Part shown: positions 36,794 through 45,340 of the stretch, one piece after another
Layout of the letters: every line of letters begins with the position of its first letter
Position numbering within the stretch: the stretch's first letter is position 1
DNA from: Flavobacterium stagni
GTDB taxonomy: Bacteria > Bacteroidota > Bacteroidia > Flavobacteriales > Flavobacteriaceae
Length of the DNA: 64,000 nucleotides
Direction of reading: 5' to 3'
Assembly: GCF_004122105.1 (NCBI RefSeq)
Contig: NZ_SBKN01000003.1
Coordinates: 248,001-312,000 of the forward strand
Position numbers and translations under genes: made by a program
Notes under the pieces: model-generated
What the model saw: the letters and a program-made list of their open reading frames with translations, nothing else
What the model was told of the DNA's origin: nothing
Database searches by the model: none

Positions 36794-37240
36794 ATGCAAG
36801 AACTCAATTTTCCGCGCTTTACCTTTCGCTTCAAAAATAGTGAAAATAAAACGGCAATCTTTGACGAAATCCGGAAAAAATTTGTGGTACTCACTCCTGA
36901 AGAATGGGTGCGCCAACATACCGTAAAGTTCTTGATGGAATTTAAAAAAGCCTCCAAATCCTTTCTCAATGTGGAGAAATCCATTGCCCAAAATGGTTTA
37001 ACTAAGCGCTATGACATTGTTGTATTTCAGCAAGATGGCGGTATCAAACTCTTGGTGGAGTGCAAAGCCCCTGAAGTGAAAATCACCCAAGCGGTGTTTG
37101 ATCAAATTGCCCGGTACAATCTCGAATTGCGGGCCGATTATTTGATGGTGACCAACGGACTCCAACACTACTTTTGCCAAATGGATTTTGAGCAACAAAC
37201 CTATGTTTTTCTAACTGATTTACCTGAACTCAATGGCTGA
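36794..37240 (+). CDS. HSDR_N-type nuclease-like domain protein
   Basis: A 148-residue protein matching the type I restriction enzyme R N-terminal domain as a free-standing unit. The PD-(D/E)xK-like core is YDIVVFQQDGGIKLLVECKAP, with D near residue 75 and ECK near 93. Stand-alone copies are common beside holA in Flavobacteriia and are not part of a restriction system; no hsdM or hsdS is present. It overlaps the glycosyltransferase gene by 8 bp. Confidence 0.83.
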   Translation: MQELNFPRFTFRFKNSENKTAIFDEIRKKFVVLTPEEWVRQHTVKFLMEFKKASKSFLNVEKSIAQNGLTKRYDIVVFQQDGGIKLLVECKAPEVKITQAVFDQIARYNLELRADYLMVTNGLQHYFCQMDFEQQTYVFLTDLPELNG

Positions 37241-38237
37241 TATCACTCCCAAAACCATTGCCGTTGTCATCCTGAACTGGAACGGTAAAGCGCTGCTTGA
37301 ACAGTTTCTTCCTTCGGTGGTGGCCCACTCGGAAAAGGCGCATCTCTACCTCGCCGACAATGCTTCTACTGATGATTCGGTGGAGTTTGTGCAAGCGAAC
37401 TATCCGCAAATTACCGTTATTCAAAATCAAGGGAATTACGGCTTTGCCAAAGGGTATAACGAGGCGTTGCAACAGGTCAGCGAACCTATTTACGCCCTCG
37501 TGAATTCCGATATCGAAGTGACTGCGGGTTGGCTAGATCCGTTTATCGACCATTTTGCAACCCATCCCAATACGGCCATTGCCCAACCCAAATTGATGGA
37601 TTTTAAAAACAAATCCTATTTTGAATATGCCGGCGCTGCAGGTGGGTTCATTGACCAATACGGTTTCCCTTACTGCCGCGGACGGGTATTTGATACCTTG
37701 GAAGAGGATCACGGTCAATACAATACACCTGCTAGAATCTTTTGGGCAACGGGCGCCTGTTTCTTTATTCGAAAGGAAGTGTATTGGGAACTCGGCGGTT
37801 TAGACGGTGATTTCTTTGCGCACCAAGAAGAAATTGATTTGTGCTGGCGCAATTTCAATGCAGGATACGATTGCTATTACTTGCCTGAGGCTACGGTATA
37901 CCATGTGGGTGGTGCGACCTTGAAAACGGGAACGCCGCGTAAGACGTTCTTGAACTTCCGGAATTCCTTGTTGATGTTGTTGAAGAACTTGCCCCATGGT
38001 AAACGCTTCTCCATTATCTTCATCCGTTTGTGTTTGGATGGCATTGCTGGGGTTCAATTTCTTTTTAAGGGAAATTTAAGGCATACGCTAGCAATATTGA
38101 AAGCGCACTTTTCGTTCTATGGACAAATCGCCCCTACTATGAGCAAACGCAGCACTTCACAACGCAAAGACTACTTTACTGTAAAGAGTATTGTATGGAA
38201 TTATTTTGTTCGAAAGCAAAAGCATTTCGAACGCTAA
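37233..38237 (+). CDS. Glycosyltransferase family 2 protein
   Basis: A 334-residue GT-A fold glycosyltransferase. The N-terminus VVILNWNGKALLEQFLPS, the nucleotide-sugar motif LADNASTDDS, the metal-binding NSDIE (a DxD variant) and later GACFFIRKEV and FFAHQEEIDLCWR match rhamnosyl/GT2 enzymes. The hydrophobic C-terminal part may touch the membrane. The sugar acceptor is unknown and no polysaccharide cluster is adjacent. Confidence 0.9.
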   Translation: MADITPKTIAVVILNWNGKALLEQFLPSVVAHSEKAHLYLADNASTDDSVEFVQANYPQITVIQNQGNYGFAKGYNEALQQVSEPIYALVNSDIEVTAGWLDPFIDHFATHPNTAIAQPKLMDFKNKSYFEYAGAAGGFIDQYGFPYCRGRVFDTLEEDHGQYNTPARIFWATGACFFIRKEVYWELGGLDGDFFAHQEEIDLCWRNFNAGYDCYYLPEATVYHVGGATLKTGTPRKTFLNFRNSLLMLLKNLPHGKRFSIIFIRLCLDGIAGVQFLFKGNLRHTLAILKAHFSFYGQIAPTMSKRSTSQRKDYFTVKSIVWNYFVRKQKHFER

Positions 38238-38284
38238 TTAACAATTCTTAACCTTTTTACTTTCATTTACATTTTAACATATTG

Positions 38285-38292
38285 TACTTTTG
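38285..38292 (+). promoter_or_regulatory. Bacteroidota -7 element upstream of the OmpA-like gene
   Basis: TACTTTTG matches TAnnTTTG, 20 bp before the ATG at 38313. No consensus TTG at the expected spacing. Confidence 0.5.
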
Positions 38293-38312
38293 TACCGAAA
38301 AATAGAAACATC

Positions 38313-39146
38313 ATGAAAAAAGCCCTTTTAATTTCATTCGCCGCTTTGAGCTTAGCCTCGTGTGGAGCTAAGAAGAAAATTGCCGAATTAGAGCAAAAAA
38401 ATAAAGAATGTCAAGACTTGTTGAATTCGACTACCATGAAGTTGAATTTGTGCTTGACGGAAAAAGACGCTTTGTCCCAACAAAATGAATATTTAAAGAA
38501 AAACAACAGCGACCTTATCAACAGTTCGAAAGAATTGACGGTATTGACCACCAAAGGTGCAGAAAACCTAGAGCGTTCCTTAGAAAGCTTGAAAGAAAAA
38601 GACCTTAAAATCAGTCGCCTACAAGATGCTATCACCAAAAAAGACTCGGTGACATTGGCCTTGGTAACTAGCTTGAAGAAAAACGTGGGGCTTGACGACC
38701 AAGACGTGAACATCAGCGTGGATAAAGGCGTTGTTTTCATCAATATCTCGGATAAAATGTTGTTCAAAAGCGGCAGCTATGTTGTAACTGATAAAGCGAA
38801 AACCGTATTGGAGAAAGTAGCCAAAGTCATCAACGACAAGCCGGATTTTGAATGTATGGTCGAAGGGCATACCGATAACGTGCCTTTCACAGGTAACGCC
38901 ATTTTATTGGACAACTGGGACTTGAGTGTGAAACGCGCTACGGCTATCGTTCGTGTATTAACGAAAGACTTGGGTGTGAATCCGAAGCAGATTATTGCTG
39001 CAGGGCGTAGCGAATACATTCCGTTGGTGGATAACAAAACCGCTGAAAACCGTGCGACCAACCGTAGAACGCGCATCGTGATTCTTCCGAAGATCGATCA
39101 ATTCTATGACATGATTGAAAAAGAAATGAAAACCATGAGCAAATAA
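38313..39146 (+). CDS. OmpA-family lipoprotein with coiled coil
   Basis: A 277-residue envelope protein. The N-terminus is a lipoprotein signal with the lipobox LASC (cysteine 17). A coiled coil covers about residues 20-105, and the C-terminal OmpA domain (about 140-265) carries EGHTDNVPF and the arginine-rich RATNRRTRIVI that contact peptidoglycan. It likely tethers the outer membrane to the cell wall. It is monocistronic, with a -7 promoter and a strong terminator. Confidence 0.9.
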   Translation: MKKALLISFAALSLASCGAKKKIAELEQKNKECQDLLNSTTMKLNLCLTEKDALSQQNEYLKKNNSDLINSSKELTVLTTKGAENLERSLESLKEKDLKISRLQDAITKKDSVTLALVTSLKKNVGLDDQDVNISVDKGVVFINISDKMLFKSGSYVVTDKAKTVLEKVAKVINDKPDFECMVEGHTDNVPFTGNAILLDNWDLSVKRATAIVRVLTKDLGVNPKQIIAAGRSEYIPLVDNKTAENRATNRRTRIVILPKIDQFYDMIEKEMKTMSK

Positions 39147-39165
39147 GGTTTTCTCTCCTTTATAC

Positions 39166-39198
39166 AAAAAACGTCCTGAGTAATTCAGGACGTTTTTT
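39166..39198. terminator. Bidirectional intrinsic terminator
   Basis: AAAAAACGTCCTGA pairs with TCAGGACGTTTTTT between the OmpA-like gene and the convergent Sua5/TsaC gene. Confidence 0.9.
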
Positions 39199-39202
39199 TT
39201 AT

Positions 39203-39823
39203 TTAAAAGATATCGATATCGCCTTTTCCTTCGCGAATGACGACCGGTTCATAGCCCGATAAATCAATCACGGTAGAGGGTGTATTGTCACCATAACCAC
39301 CATCGATGACTACATCGACCAGATTCTGCCATTTCTCGAAAATCAATTCAGGATCGGTAGAATATTCCAATACTTCGTCTTCATCGTGAATGGAGGTCGA
39401 AATGATGGGATTGCCCAATTCGTTGACTATCGCCCGAATAATGTTGTTGTCCGGTACGCGAATCCCCACCGTTTTTTTGTTTTTAAAGACTTTCGGCAAA
39501 TCGTTATTCCCCGGCAAGATAAAGGTATACGGACCCGGTAAGGTACGTTTCAACAGCTTAAACGTGGACGTATCGATTTGTTTGACATAGTCGGAAATGT
39601 GACTTAAATCGTAGCAAATGAACGATAAATTGGCTTTCTCCAACTTGATGCCCTTCAGCTTGGCCACGCGTTCTAAGGCCTTAGTATTCGTAATATCGCA
39701 ACCCAAACCGTAGACCGTATCGGTAGGATAAATGATGATGCCGCCGTTACGCAATACATCCACCACTTTTTTGATCGCAGCTTCGTTGGGATTATCGTTA
39801 TAGATTTTGACAAATTGTGCCAT
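39203..39823 (-). CDS. tsaC: L-threonylcarbamoyladenylate synthase (Sua5/YrdC/YwlC family)
   Basis: A 206-residue YrdC-fold enzyme. GIIIYPTDTVYGLGCDI (about residues 29-45), KR-type contacts (LKGIKLEKANLSF), PGPYTFIL and VGIRVPDNNI are diagnostic. It makes threonylcarbamoyl-AMP from threonine, bicarbonate and ATP for tRNA t6A. It lacks the C-terminal Sua5 domain and is therefore the short TsaC-like form. It is functionally linked to tsaE at 2342-2752. Confidence 0.9.
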   Translation of the reverse strand: MAQFVKIYNDNPNEAAIKKVVDVLRNGGIIIYPTDTVYGLGCDITNTKALERVAKLKGIKLEKANLSFICYDLSHISDYVKQIDTSTFKLLKRTLPGPYTFILPGNNDLPKVFKNKKTVGIRVPDNNIIRAIVNELGNPIISTSIHDEDEVLEYSTDPELIFEKWQNLVDVVIDGGYGDNTPSTVIDLSGYEPVVIREGKGDIDIF

Positions 39824-39852
39824 AATGCATGGGGAATTAAACTCCCTTAAAG

Positions 39853-42195
39853 TTAGCCAATAATATCGAGTTTGGCAAAGCGCAACAAGAGTTTTTTAAT
39901 ACCGCCTACTGCAAATTTAATTTCGGCCTTACGGTCTCCCCCAACGCCTTCTAAATTCAGCACCTCGCCTTTGCCAAAACGCTCGTGCATCACGATATTC
40001 CCAATGGCCAGTTTGGAGTCGCCCGGACTGTAGGGCGCTGACGGACTCGGTTGGGTGTTCACAGGTTTTAAACGGCGAATGTTGGCTGAAGCCGGTGGTG
40101 CATCGTCGTCAAAGCGGCGCGGTGGTGTTCCTGATACGGGTTTGCTGGTGCGCAATTTCGATTTGTCGACATCGCCAAAAATATCCATATCAATCATCGG
40201 CTTGTAGCGGTATCCACTGGTCTCGGCCGGATTGACGTATTCCAAATATTGGGCATCAATTTCTTCAATAAAACGCGACGGTTCGGCATCGGTGAGTTTC
40301 CCCCAACGGTAGCGGGACTGTGCATAGGTCAGATAGGCTTGATGCTCTGCACGGGTAAGGGCCACATAAAACAAACGGCGTTCTTCTTCGAGTTCGCTGC
40401 GGGTATTCAAACTCAGCGCACTCGGGAACAGGTCTTCTTCCATCCCGACGATGAATACGTAGGGGAATTCCAAACCTTTCGCCAAGTGAATGGTCATTAA
40501 GGCAACGCGATCGTCGTCGCCGGTATCTTTATCCAGGTCGGTCGCCAAGGCCACATCTTCCAAGAACTCGGTCAAGGCACCGCGGGCGCCGTCGATTTCT
40601 TTCTGCCCTTCGGTAAAGTCCTTGATCCCGTTCATCAATTCCTCGATGTTCTCCACGCGGGCGACTCCCTCTGGCGTACCGTCTTTTTTCAACTCTTGAA
40701 TCAAGCCCGTTTTCTTGGTCACGTGTTCGGTGACGTAAAACGCATCTTGGTTCTCGTTGATGATTTGGAAACTCTTGATCATGTTCACAAAATCGTGAAT
40801 CTTGTTCTTGGTCCCCGAATTTAATTTCAAATCAATCTTGTCAATATGCTCCATCACTTCAAAGATGGAACGCTTGTAATGGTTGGCGGCAATGGTCAAT
40901 TTCTCTACTGTCGTGTCGCCGATACCGCGGTGCGGATAGTTGATCACGCGCACCAAGGCCTCTTCGTCTTTCGGGTTGATAATCAAGCGTAAATAGCACA
41001 ACACATCTTTGATCTCTTTCCGTTGGTAAAACGACAATCCGCCATAAATACGGTACGGAATATCGCGTTTGCGCAAGGCATCCTCCATCGCCCGGGATTG
41101 GGCATTGGTACGGTATAAAATCGCAAACTTCCCATTCGTGAGTTGGTTACGCATCTTGAGTTCGAAGATCTCCCCTGCCACATAACGGCCTTCTTCCCCA
41201 TCGGTGAGACTGCGGTGGACCTTTACTTTGGGGCCCAACTCGTTGGCGGTCCATACGACTTTATCCAACTTCGTCTTATTCTTTTCAATGATGGTGTTGG
41301 CGGCTTCTACGATGTTCTTGGTCGAACGGTAGTTTTGCTCCAAGCGGAAGGTTTGCACATTGTCGTAATCCTTCTGGAAATTGAGGATGTTGTTGATGTT
41401 GGCACCCCGAAACGCATAGATACTTTGGGCGTCGTCGCCTACCACACAGATGTTTTGATACCGGTCGGATAAGGCGCGCACAATCAAGTACTGCGAGTGG
41501 TTGGTATCTTGGTACTCGTCCACCATGATGTAGCGAAAGCGGTCTTGGTACTTCGCCAACACATCTGGGTATAAGTTCAAGAGCTCGTTGGTCTTCAACA
41601 GCAAATCGTCAAAGTCCATGGCGCCTGCCTTAAAGCAACGGTCGACATAGGCTTGGTAGATTTCCCCCATGCGAGGACGTTTGCTCATGGCGTCGGCCTC
41701 TTGGAGTTCGGGGTTGTTGAAATAGGCTTTCACCGTAATCAACGAGTTTTTATAGGACGAAATCCGTCCGATGATTTGTTTGGGTTTGTAGATGTCTTTG
41801 TCCAACTGCATTTCCTTGACGATGGCGGAGATGAGGCGCACCGAGTCTTGGGTGTCGTAGATGGTAAAGTTAGACGGATACCCCAGCTTATCGGCTTCAA
41901 TACGCAAGATTTTGGCGAATACCGAGTGGAAGGTTCCCATCCATAGGTTTTTGGCCTCGTTGCTTCCCACAATAGCGGCGATACGCGTTTTCATTTCGCG
42001 CGCGGCTTTGTTGGTAAAGGTGAGCGACAAGATATTGAACGCATCGACCCCTTGGCTCATCAGGTAGGCGATACGCATGGTGAGTACGCGTGTCTTCCCC
42101 GACCCTGCTCCGGCGATCACCATCATGGGTCCGTCCTTCTGCAACACCGGCGCCCTCTGGGCTTCATTCAATTGGTTGATGTATTGTTCGAGCAT
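39853..42195 (-). CDS. uvrD: UvrD/PcrA-type ATP-dependent DNA helicase
   Basis: A 780-residue SF1A helicase. The motifs are Q/Walker A (VIAGAGSGKTRVL, about residues 27-39), GTFHSVFAKILR, VDEYQDTNHSQ (Walker B), VGDDAQSIYAFRGA, QNYRST, a TIHLAKGLEF motif and VALTRAEHQAYL. The C-terminus has the PcrA/UvrD tail with a Tudor-like segment (GNIVMHERFGKGEVLNLEG). It acts in nucleotide excision and mismatch repair and removes RecA filaments. The gene is visibly richer in G+C than the accessory DNA downstream. Confidence 0.93.
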   Translation of the reverse strand: MLEQYINQLNEAQRAPVLQKDGPMMVIAGAGSGKTRVLTMRIAYLMSQGVDAFNILSLTFTNKAAREMKTRIAAIVGSNEAKNLWMGTFHSVFAKILRIEADKLGYPSNFTIYDTQDSVRLISAIVKEMQLDKDIYKPKQIIGRISSYKNSLITVKAYFNNPELQEADAMSKRPRMGEIYQAYVDRCFKAGAMDFDDLLLKTNELLNLYPDVLAKYQDRFRYIMVDEYQDTNHSQYLIVRALSDRYQNICVVGDDAQSIYAFRGANINNILNFQKDYDNVQTFRLEQNYRSTKNIVEAANTIIEKNKTKLDKVVWTANELGPKVKVHRSLTDGEEGRYVAGEIFELKMRNQLTNGKFAILYRTNAQSRAMEDALRKRDIPYRIYGGLSFYQRKEIKDVLCYLRLIINPKDEEALVRVINYPHRGIGDTTVEKLTIAANHYKRSIFEVMEHIDKIDLKLNSGTKNKIHDFVNMIKSFQIINENQDAFYVTEHVTKKTGLIQELKKDGTPEGVARVENIEELMNGIKDFTEGQKEIDGARGALTEFLEDVALATDLDKDTGDDDRVALMTIHLAKGLEFPYVFIVGMEEDLFPSALSLNTRSELEEERRLFYVALTRAEHQAYLTYAQSRYRWGKLTDAEPSRFIEEIDAQYLEYVNPAETSGYRYKPMIDMDIFGDVDKSKLRTSKPVSGTPPRRFDDDAPPASANIRRLKPVNTQPSPSAPYSPGDSKLAIGNIVMHERFGKGEVLNLEGVGGDRKAEIKFAVGGIKKLLLRFAKLDIIG

Positions 42196-42206
42196 TTTTT
42201 TTATAG

Positions 42207-42279
42207 CTTCTGAGGTGCTGAGTCGCTGAGCTGCTGAGCAACGACCTGTTTTAAATTTAGAATTTAGAATTTAGAATAA
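42207..42279. repeat. Degenerate word repeats upstream of the helicase gene
   Basis: Short repeats of 'gctgag' (42210-42240) are followed by three copies of 'tttagaat' (42254-42277). The same words occur in the gene-free stretch at 42985-43590 in the opposite sense. Confidence 0.65.
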
Positions 42280-42801
42280 TCAAATAAACTCCTTGATTTC
42301 ACTCTTCAAAAACTCCAGGGCGAGTTGAGCGGCGGATTCTGTTTCAAAGAGGGCGCTGAGGACTTTCATGCGGTATTGGTCGGCGTCTTTGATTTCGGTA
42401 TCGGCGGCTACGTTGCGGAGGTTTTGGATAATGGCATTTTTGGCGTTCACGACCATGACCCAGGCTTCATCAGAGATGTAGATTTGTTGGGTGACGTTGT
42501 GTTCGTATTCTTGTTCGATATTTTGAATCAACAGGTTCATGTAATCGCTTTTATCGTCGCTGATAGGCGCCACGCGAATCATGAGTTTGATGGGATTGAT
42601 ACGTTCGAGGAACAAGGCCATGCGTTCGTAGGCTTGGAGACGAATGGGCAGGGCTTGTTTTTGGTTCTCACGAAGCAATTGGAACTTACGACGGTTCTCG
42701 TCGAGGTTGACAAATTTCTGCATCATGAGATAGGCCACACCGCCTGTGATAACCGCGGGTACAGTGTATAAGGCGAGTTCGATCCACTTTTCCGTTTCCA
42801 T
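42280..42801 (-). CDS. Hypothetical membrane-anchored helical protein (DUF7935-like)
   Basis: A 173-residue protein with one N-terminal transmembrane helix (about residues 9-27) and a long helical cytoplasmic part containing RLQAYERMALFLERINP. I recognise the pattern from conserved flavobacterial proteins now grouped as DUF7935, but have no function. It is the last ordinary gene before the repeat-rich stretch. Confidence 0.68.
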   Translation of the reverse strand: METEKWIELALYTVPAVITGGVAYLMMQKFVNLDENRRKFQLLRENQKQALPIRLQAYERMALFLERINPIKLMIRVAPISDDKSDYMNLLIQNIEQEYEHNVTQQIYISDEAWVMVVNAKNAIIQNLRNVAADTEIKDADQYRMKVLSALFETESAAQLALEFLKSEIKEFI

Positions 42802-43366
42802 AGGGTAATTGGTTTATTTTTTAGCGATACAAAGAAAATGAAAATCTAAAGCGTAGGCAAGAAAAATAATGGTTTTAAGTTGATGTTTTCGTCACTGTAG
42901 AAGCCGATGTTATAGTCGCAGTCGCAGTCGCAGTTTTCAGAGGAAATCGTGTAATTAAGAACGATTAGAGGTTTACAGGTTACTTACTCAGTAGCTCAGC
43001 GGCTCAGCATCTTAGCAGCTTCAAAAGGTTTCAAGTTGGTTTCGTTGTAAAGTGGTGTTTCGTTTGAAAATGTGGTGGGTTTAGAAGTGTATGGGGTTTA
43101 AAAGTGGAATTGGAGCACAAGGTTTCACAAGGTTGGGCACAAGGTTGCACAAGGTTTTTTTTACCGCAAAGTTCGCGAAGATTTTAAGAGCACAAAGGCG
43201 CTGCGCTTTGAGAGGAGTAGCGTGTGATTAAAGTAATAACTATGAAATCTATGTCACTATGTGGTTTATTATTTTTACCACATAGGTACATAGTAAGACA
43301 TAGTTTTTTTGTGTGGTTTGGATTGGAGTATTTTTTTAGCTAGCTAAAAACGTTTATGCGCAAACT

Positions 43367-43393
43367 TGTCATTTCGACGGTAGGAGAAATCCC
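43367..43393. repeat. Interspersed 'TCATTTCGACG...AGGAGAAATC' element
   Basis: The segment reads TGTCATTTCGACGG then TAGGAGAAATCCC. I recognise this as a short interspersed repeat common between genes in many Bacteroidota genomes. Only one clear copy is in this window. Confidence 0.5.
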
Positions 43394-43721
43394 ATCCCAA
43401 TTTTCAAGCAAAGAGGTTTCAAGTTTCAAGTTTAATGTTTCAGGTTGTGTTCATGTACACTCCTGTTAGGAATTACTCAGTAGCTCAGTAGCCCAGTAGC
43501 TCAGCGGCAATAAAAAGGTTTCAAGTTGGGTTCCAGTACACTCCCGTTAGAAACTTCTCAGTAACTCAGTAGCTCAGCTTCTCAGCAGCTTCCTTTTGTT
43601 TTCCTTCGAGTTTCCTCCCAATTTAAAGCAATCCCTATTACCTTTTACAAAAGGTTTAGTGGCACAACTGTGGCACAACCGTGGCAGAATACCGAAGCAA
43701 ACCGCAAGAAGACTGGGAGAA

Positions 43722-43956
43722 AGTGTACAGTGTACAGTGTTCAGTGTTCAGTGTTCAGTGTACAGTATTCAGTGTTCAGATTGCAGTGTTCAGATTGCAG
43801 TGTTTAGATTGCAGTGTTCACTGCCCACTGATTACTGATGACTGATTACTGATGACTGATTACTGATGACTGCCGACTGATTACTGATAACTGATGACTG
43901 TAAACTGATTACTGTATACTGTTTACTGATGACTGATGACTGATGACTGATGACTG
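43722..43956. repeat. Tandem CAGTGT(T/A) and ACTGATTACTGATG word repeats
   Basis: About 100 bp of 'cagtgttcagtgtacagtg' words are followed by about 130 bp of 'actgatgactgatt' words. The first half is broadly the reverse complement of the second, so the region could fold on itself. A shorter block of the same 'cagtgttcagtgatcag' word lies at 56878-56944. Confidence 0.85.
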
Positions 43957-44080
43957 CTAACACGGGTTATGGTAAAGGTATCCTAAAGGTAACCTAAAGG
44001 ATACCATTAGGTAACCACGGGGTTAGTACGGGGTTAGTACGGGGTTAGTCCGAGGATAGTCCGAAGTAATAGGAAGGAAA

Positions 44081-44132
44081 GAATTATGAATTATGAATTA
44101 TGAGTTATGAATTATGAGTTATGAATTATGAG
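44081..44132. repeat. Tandem 'gaattatgagttat' repeat
   Basis: Several copies of 'gaattatgaattatgag' in tandem. The reverse-complement word (ttcataattcataactcata) lies 100 bp downstream at 44229-44249, giving an inverted pair. Confidence 0.8.
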
Positions 44133-44288
44133 TACGTGTTGACTTATGACTTACGACTTTTTTGACTTACGACTCTATTCACTTACTCCTACCCTTTCCA
44201 CCTACTCCCCTTCCCCCAGCACCCCTAATTCATAATTCATAACTCATAACTTTAAATCCTTAGTGGCCCAAACCCCTTGTTAATAAAA

Positions 44289-44367
44289 AATAGGAAAAAT
44301 ACTCTTAACAAATAGGAAAAACCCTATTGTAATTTGTAGAATTAATTTTAATTTGCGTATGGATTGG
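44289..44367 (+). repeat. 79-bp dispersed promoter-like repeat, copy 1
   Basis: This copy shares 74 of 79 positions with copy 3. It holds the hairpin AATAGG-aaaaac-CCTATT (44311-44328), a TTG (44327-44329), an 18-bp spacer and TTAATTTG (44348-44355), close to the Bacteroidota -33/-7 promoter. It is directly upstream of the unknown gene at 44502. Homology with copy 2 continues about 65 bp upstream ('gtggcccaaa'). Confidence 0.85.
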
Positions 44368-44501
44368 GAAAGTTGATTTGACTTATCAATTCGTTAGTTG
44401 TAATTTTTCGGGAGCCCGCTGATTAAAAGTTCTGCTTTCAGAAAATTTTTATTAATTTCACATCGCCATCCATTATATAATCCATTTAAATTAAATAGTT
44501 T

Positions 44502-45191
44502 ATGGAGAAAATCACTGTAAAAGAGCTGATTGAATTTAGAGAAAAAACTTCGGATAAATCTAAAAAGAATTACGCGCAAAAACTAAAATTTCGTAAGCCA
44601 AAAGAGAAAGCTCAAGGCAAGAAGAAAGGTGGCGGAAATTACTGGTCAATTAGTAATAGTTGCATTCAAAACGTATTTAAGGATGGAACTGAAGATTATT
44701 ATGATTTAAAAATCGATGATGCAATAATTTCTAAAGAAATTGAGCAAAGGGAACGATTCAAAACAATGTATCAAAGAAATATTGATATTCTAAGTAACTT
44801 TAAAGAATTCGACATTTTAAATTTAAGACCTGAAAACATACAAAATTTTGAATCTATTCATAAAGAGCAAAGAATTGTCGAAGTAAATAAATATCCAATT
44901 TATCTAAATCCAAATTTAGTATTTAGTTTTGAAAGAAATGGCAAAAAAGAAATTGGAGCACTTTTACTTATTTCTCAAATAGATGGTTACAAGAAATCTC
45001 AACTTGGTATGTTTTGCGAAATGCTTTATAGATTTTTAGAATTACACTTTTCAAATGATTATCAAATAGCTGAGGATTATTGTATCACTATCGACACATG
45101 TTTATCCAAAATAATGACATATACTGAAATATCTGATGGTACTGTTCCTTCCTTAATTAAACCAACCATTGAAGAAATTAAAAAATTATAA
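44502..45191 (+). CDS. Hypothetical protein, first gene of the accessory island
   Basis: A 229-residue soluble protein of unknown family. The N-terminus is strongly basic (KLKFRKPKEKAQGKKKGGG, residues 27-45), followed by YWSISNSCIQNVFKDG. The C-terminal half has alternating hydrophobic stretches (GALLLISQIDGYKK) that suggest an alpha/beta domain. The basic patch could bind nucleic acid; this is inference. The DNA is much more AT-rich than the helicase gene to the left. It is preceded by the 79-bp promoter repeat and followed 8 bp after its stop by an attC-like inverted repeat. Confidence 0.7.
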   Translation: MEKITVKELIEFREKTSDKSKKNYAQKLKFRKPKEKAQGKKKGGGNYWSISNSCIQNVFKDGTEDYYDLKIDDAIISKEIEQRERFKTMYQRNIDILSNFKEFDILNLRPENIQNFESIHKEQRIVEVNKYPIYLNPNLVFSFERNGKKEIGALLLISQIDGYKKSQLGMFCEMLYRFLELHFSNDYQIAEDYCITIDTCLSKIMTYTEISDGTVPSLIKPTIEEIKKL

Positions 45192-45199
45192 AAACTACA

Positions 45200-45320
45200 G
45201 CTAACATTGGTTTTACAACATAGCTAGCTTGTCTTTCTTGGAAAACATGTTGAGCATCAGAATTTCTTTTTACATTTATACATAATTTGACGCAACAGCT
45301 CAAAGCCGCGGCATGTTAGC
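45200..45320 (+). repeat. attC-like inverted repeat, element A
   Basis: GCTAACAT (45200-45207) and ATGTTAGC (45313-45320) are perfect inverted ends 121 bp apart, enclosing imperfect internal complementarity. The ends resemble the RYYYAAC/GTTRRRY boxes of integron attC sites and the size is in the known range. It lies between two genes of the same direction. Confidence 0.5.
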
Positions 45321-45340
45321 AGCTTTTAAACCATTAAAAT

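Larger units (their letters stand above)
42802..44288. other. Gene-free stretch filled with degenerate short repeats
   Basis: No credible coding sequence is present; an 80-codon reading frame at 43596-43838 merely translates repeats. Contents include the GTCGCAG triplication near 42914-42934, 'ctcagtagctcag' words at 42985-43022, 43474-43508 and 43556-43591, 'aaggttgcacaagg' words near 43117-43156, an 'acatag' block near 43240-43300, and the tandem blocks listed separately. It marks the left edge of the accessory island. Confidence 0.7.

Noticed and set aside
36794..37240. Type I restriction-modification system
   Set aside because: Only the N-terminal nuclease-like domain is present; there is no HsdM, HsdS or helicase motor.
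43596..43838. 80-codon open frame in the gene-free stretch
   Set aside because: Its second half only translates the CAGTGT word repeats (alternating Cys/Ser/Val/Gln); no start signal or family resemblance.
42802..44288. CRISPR array
   Set aside because: Repeats are short, degenerate and directly adjacent, with no constant repeat or unique spacers of equal length, and no cas genes are nearby.
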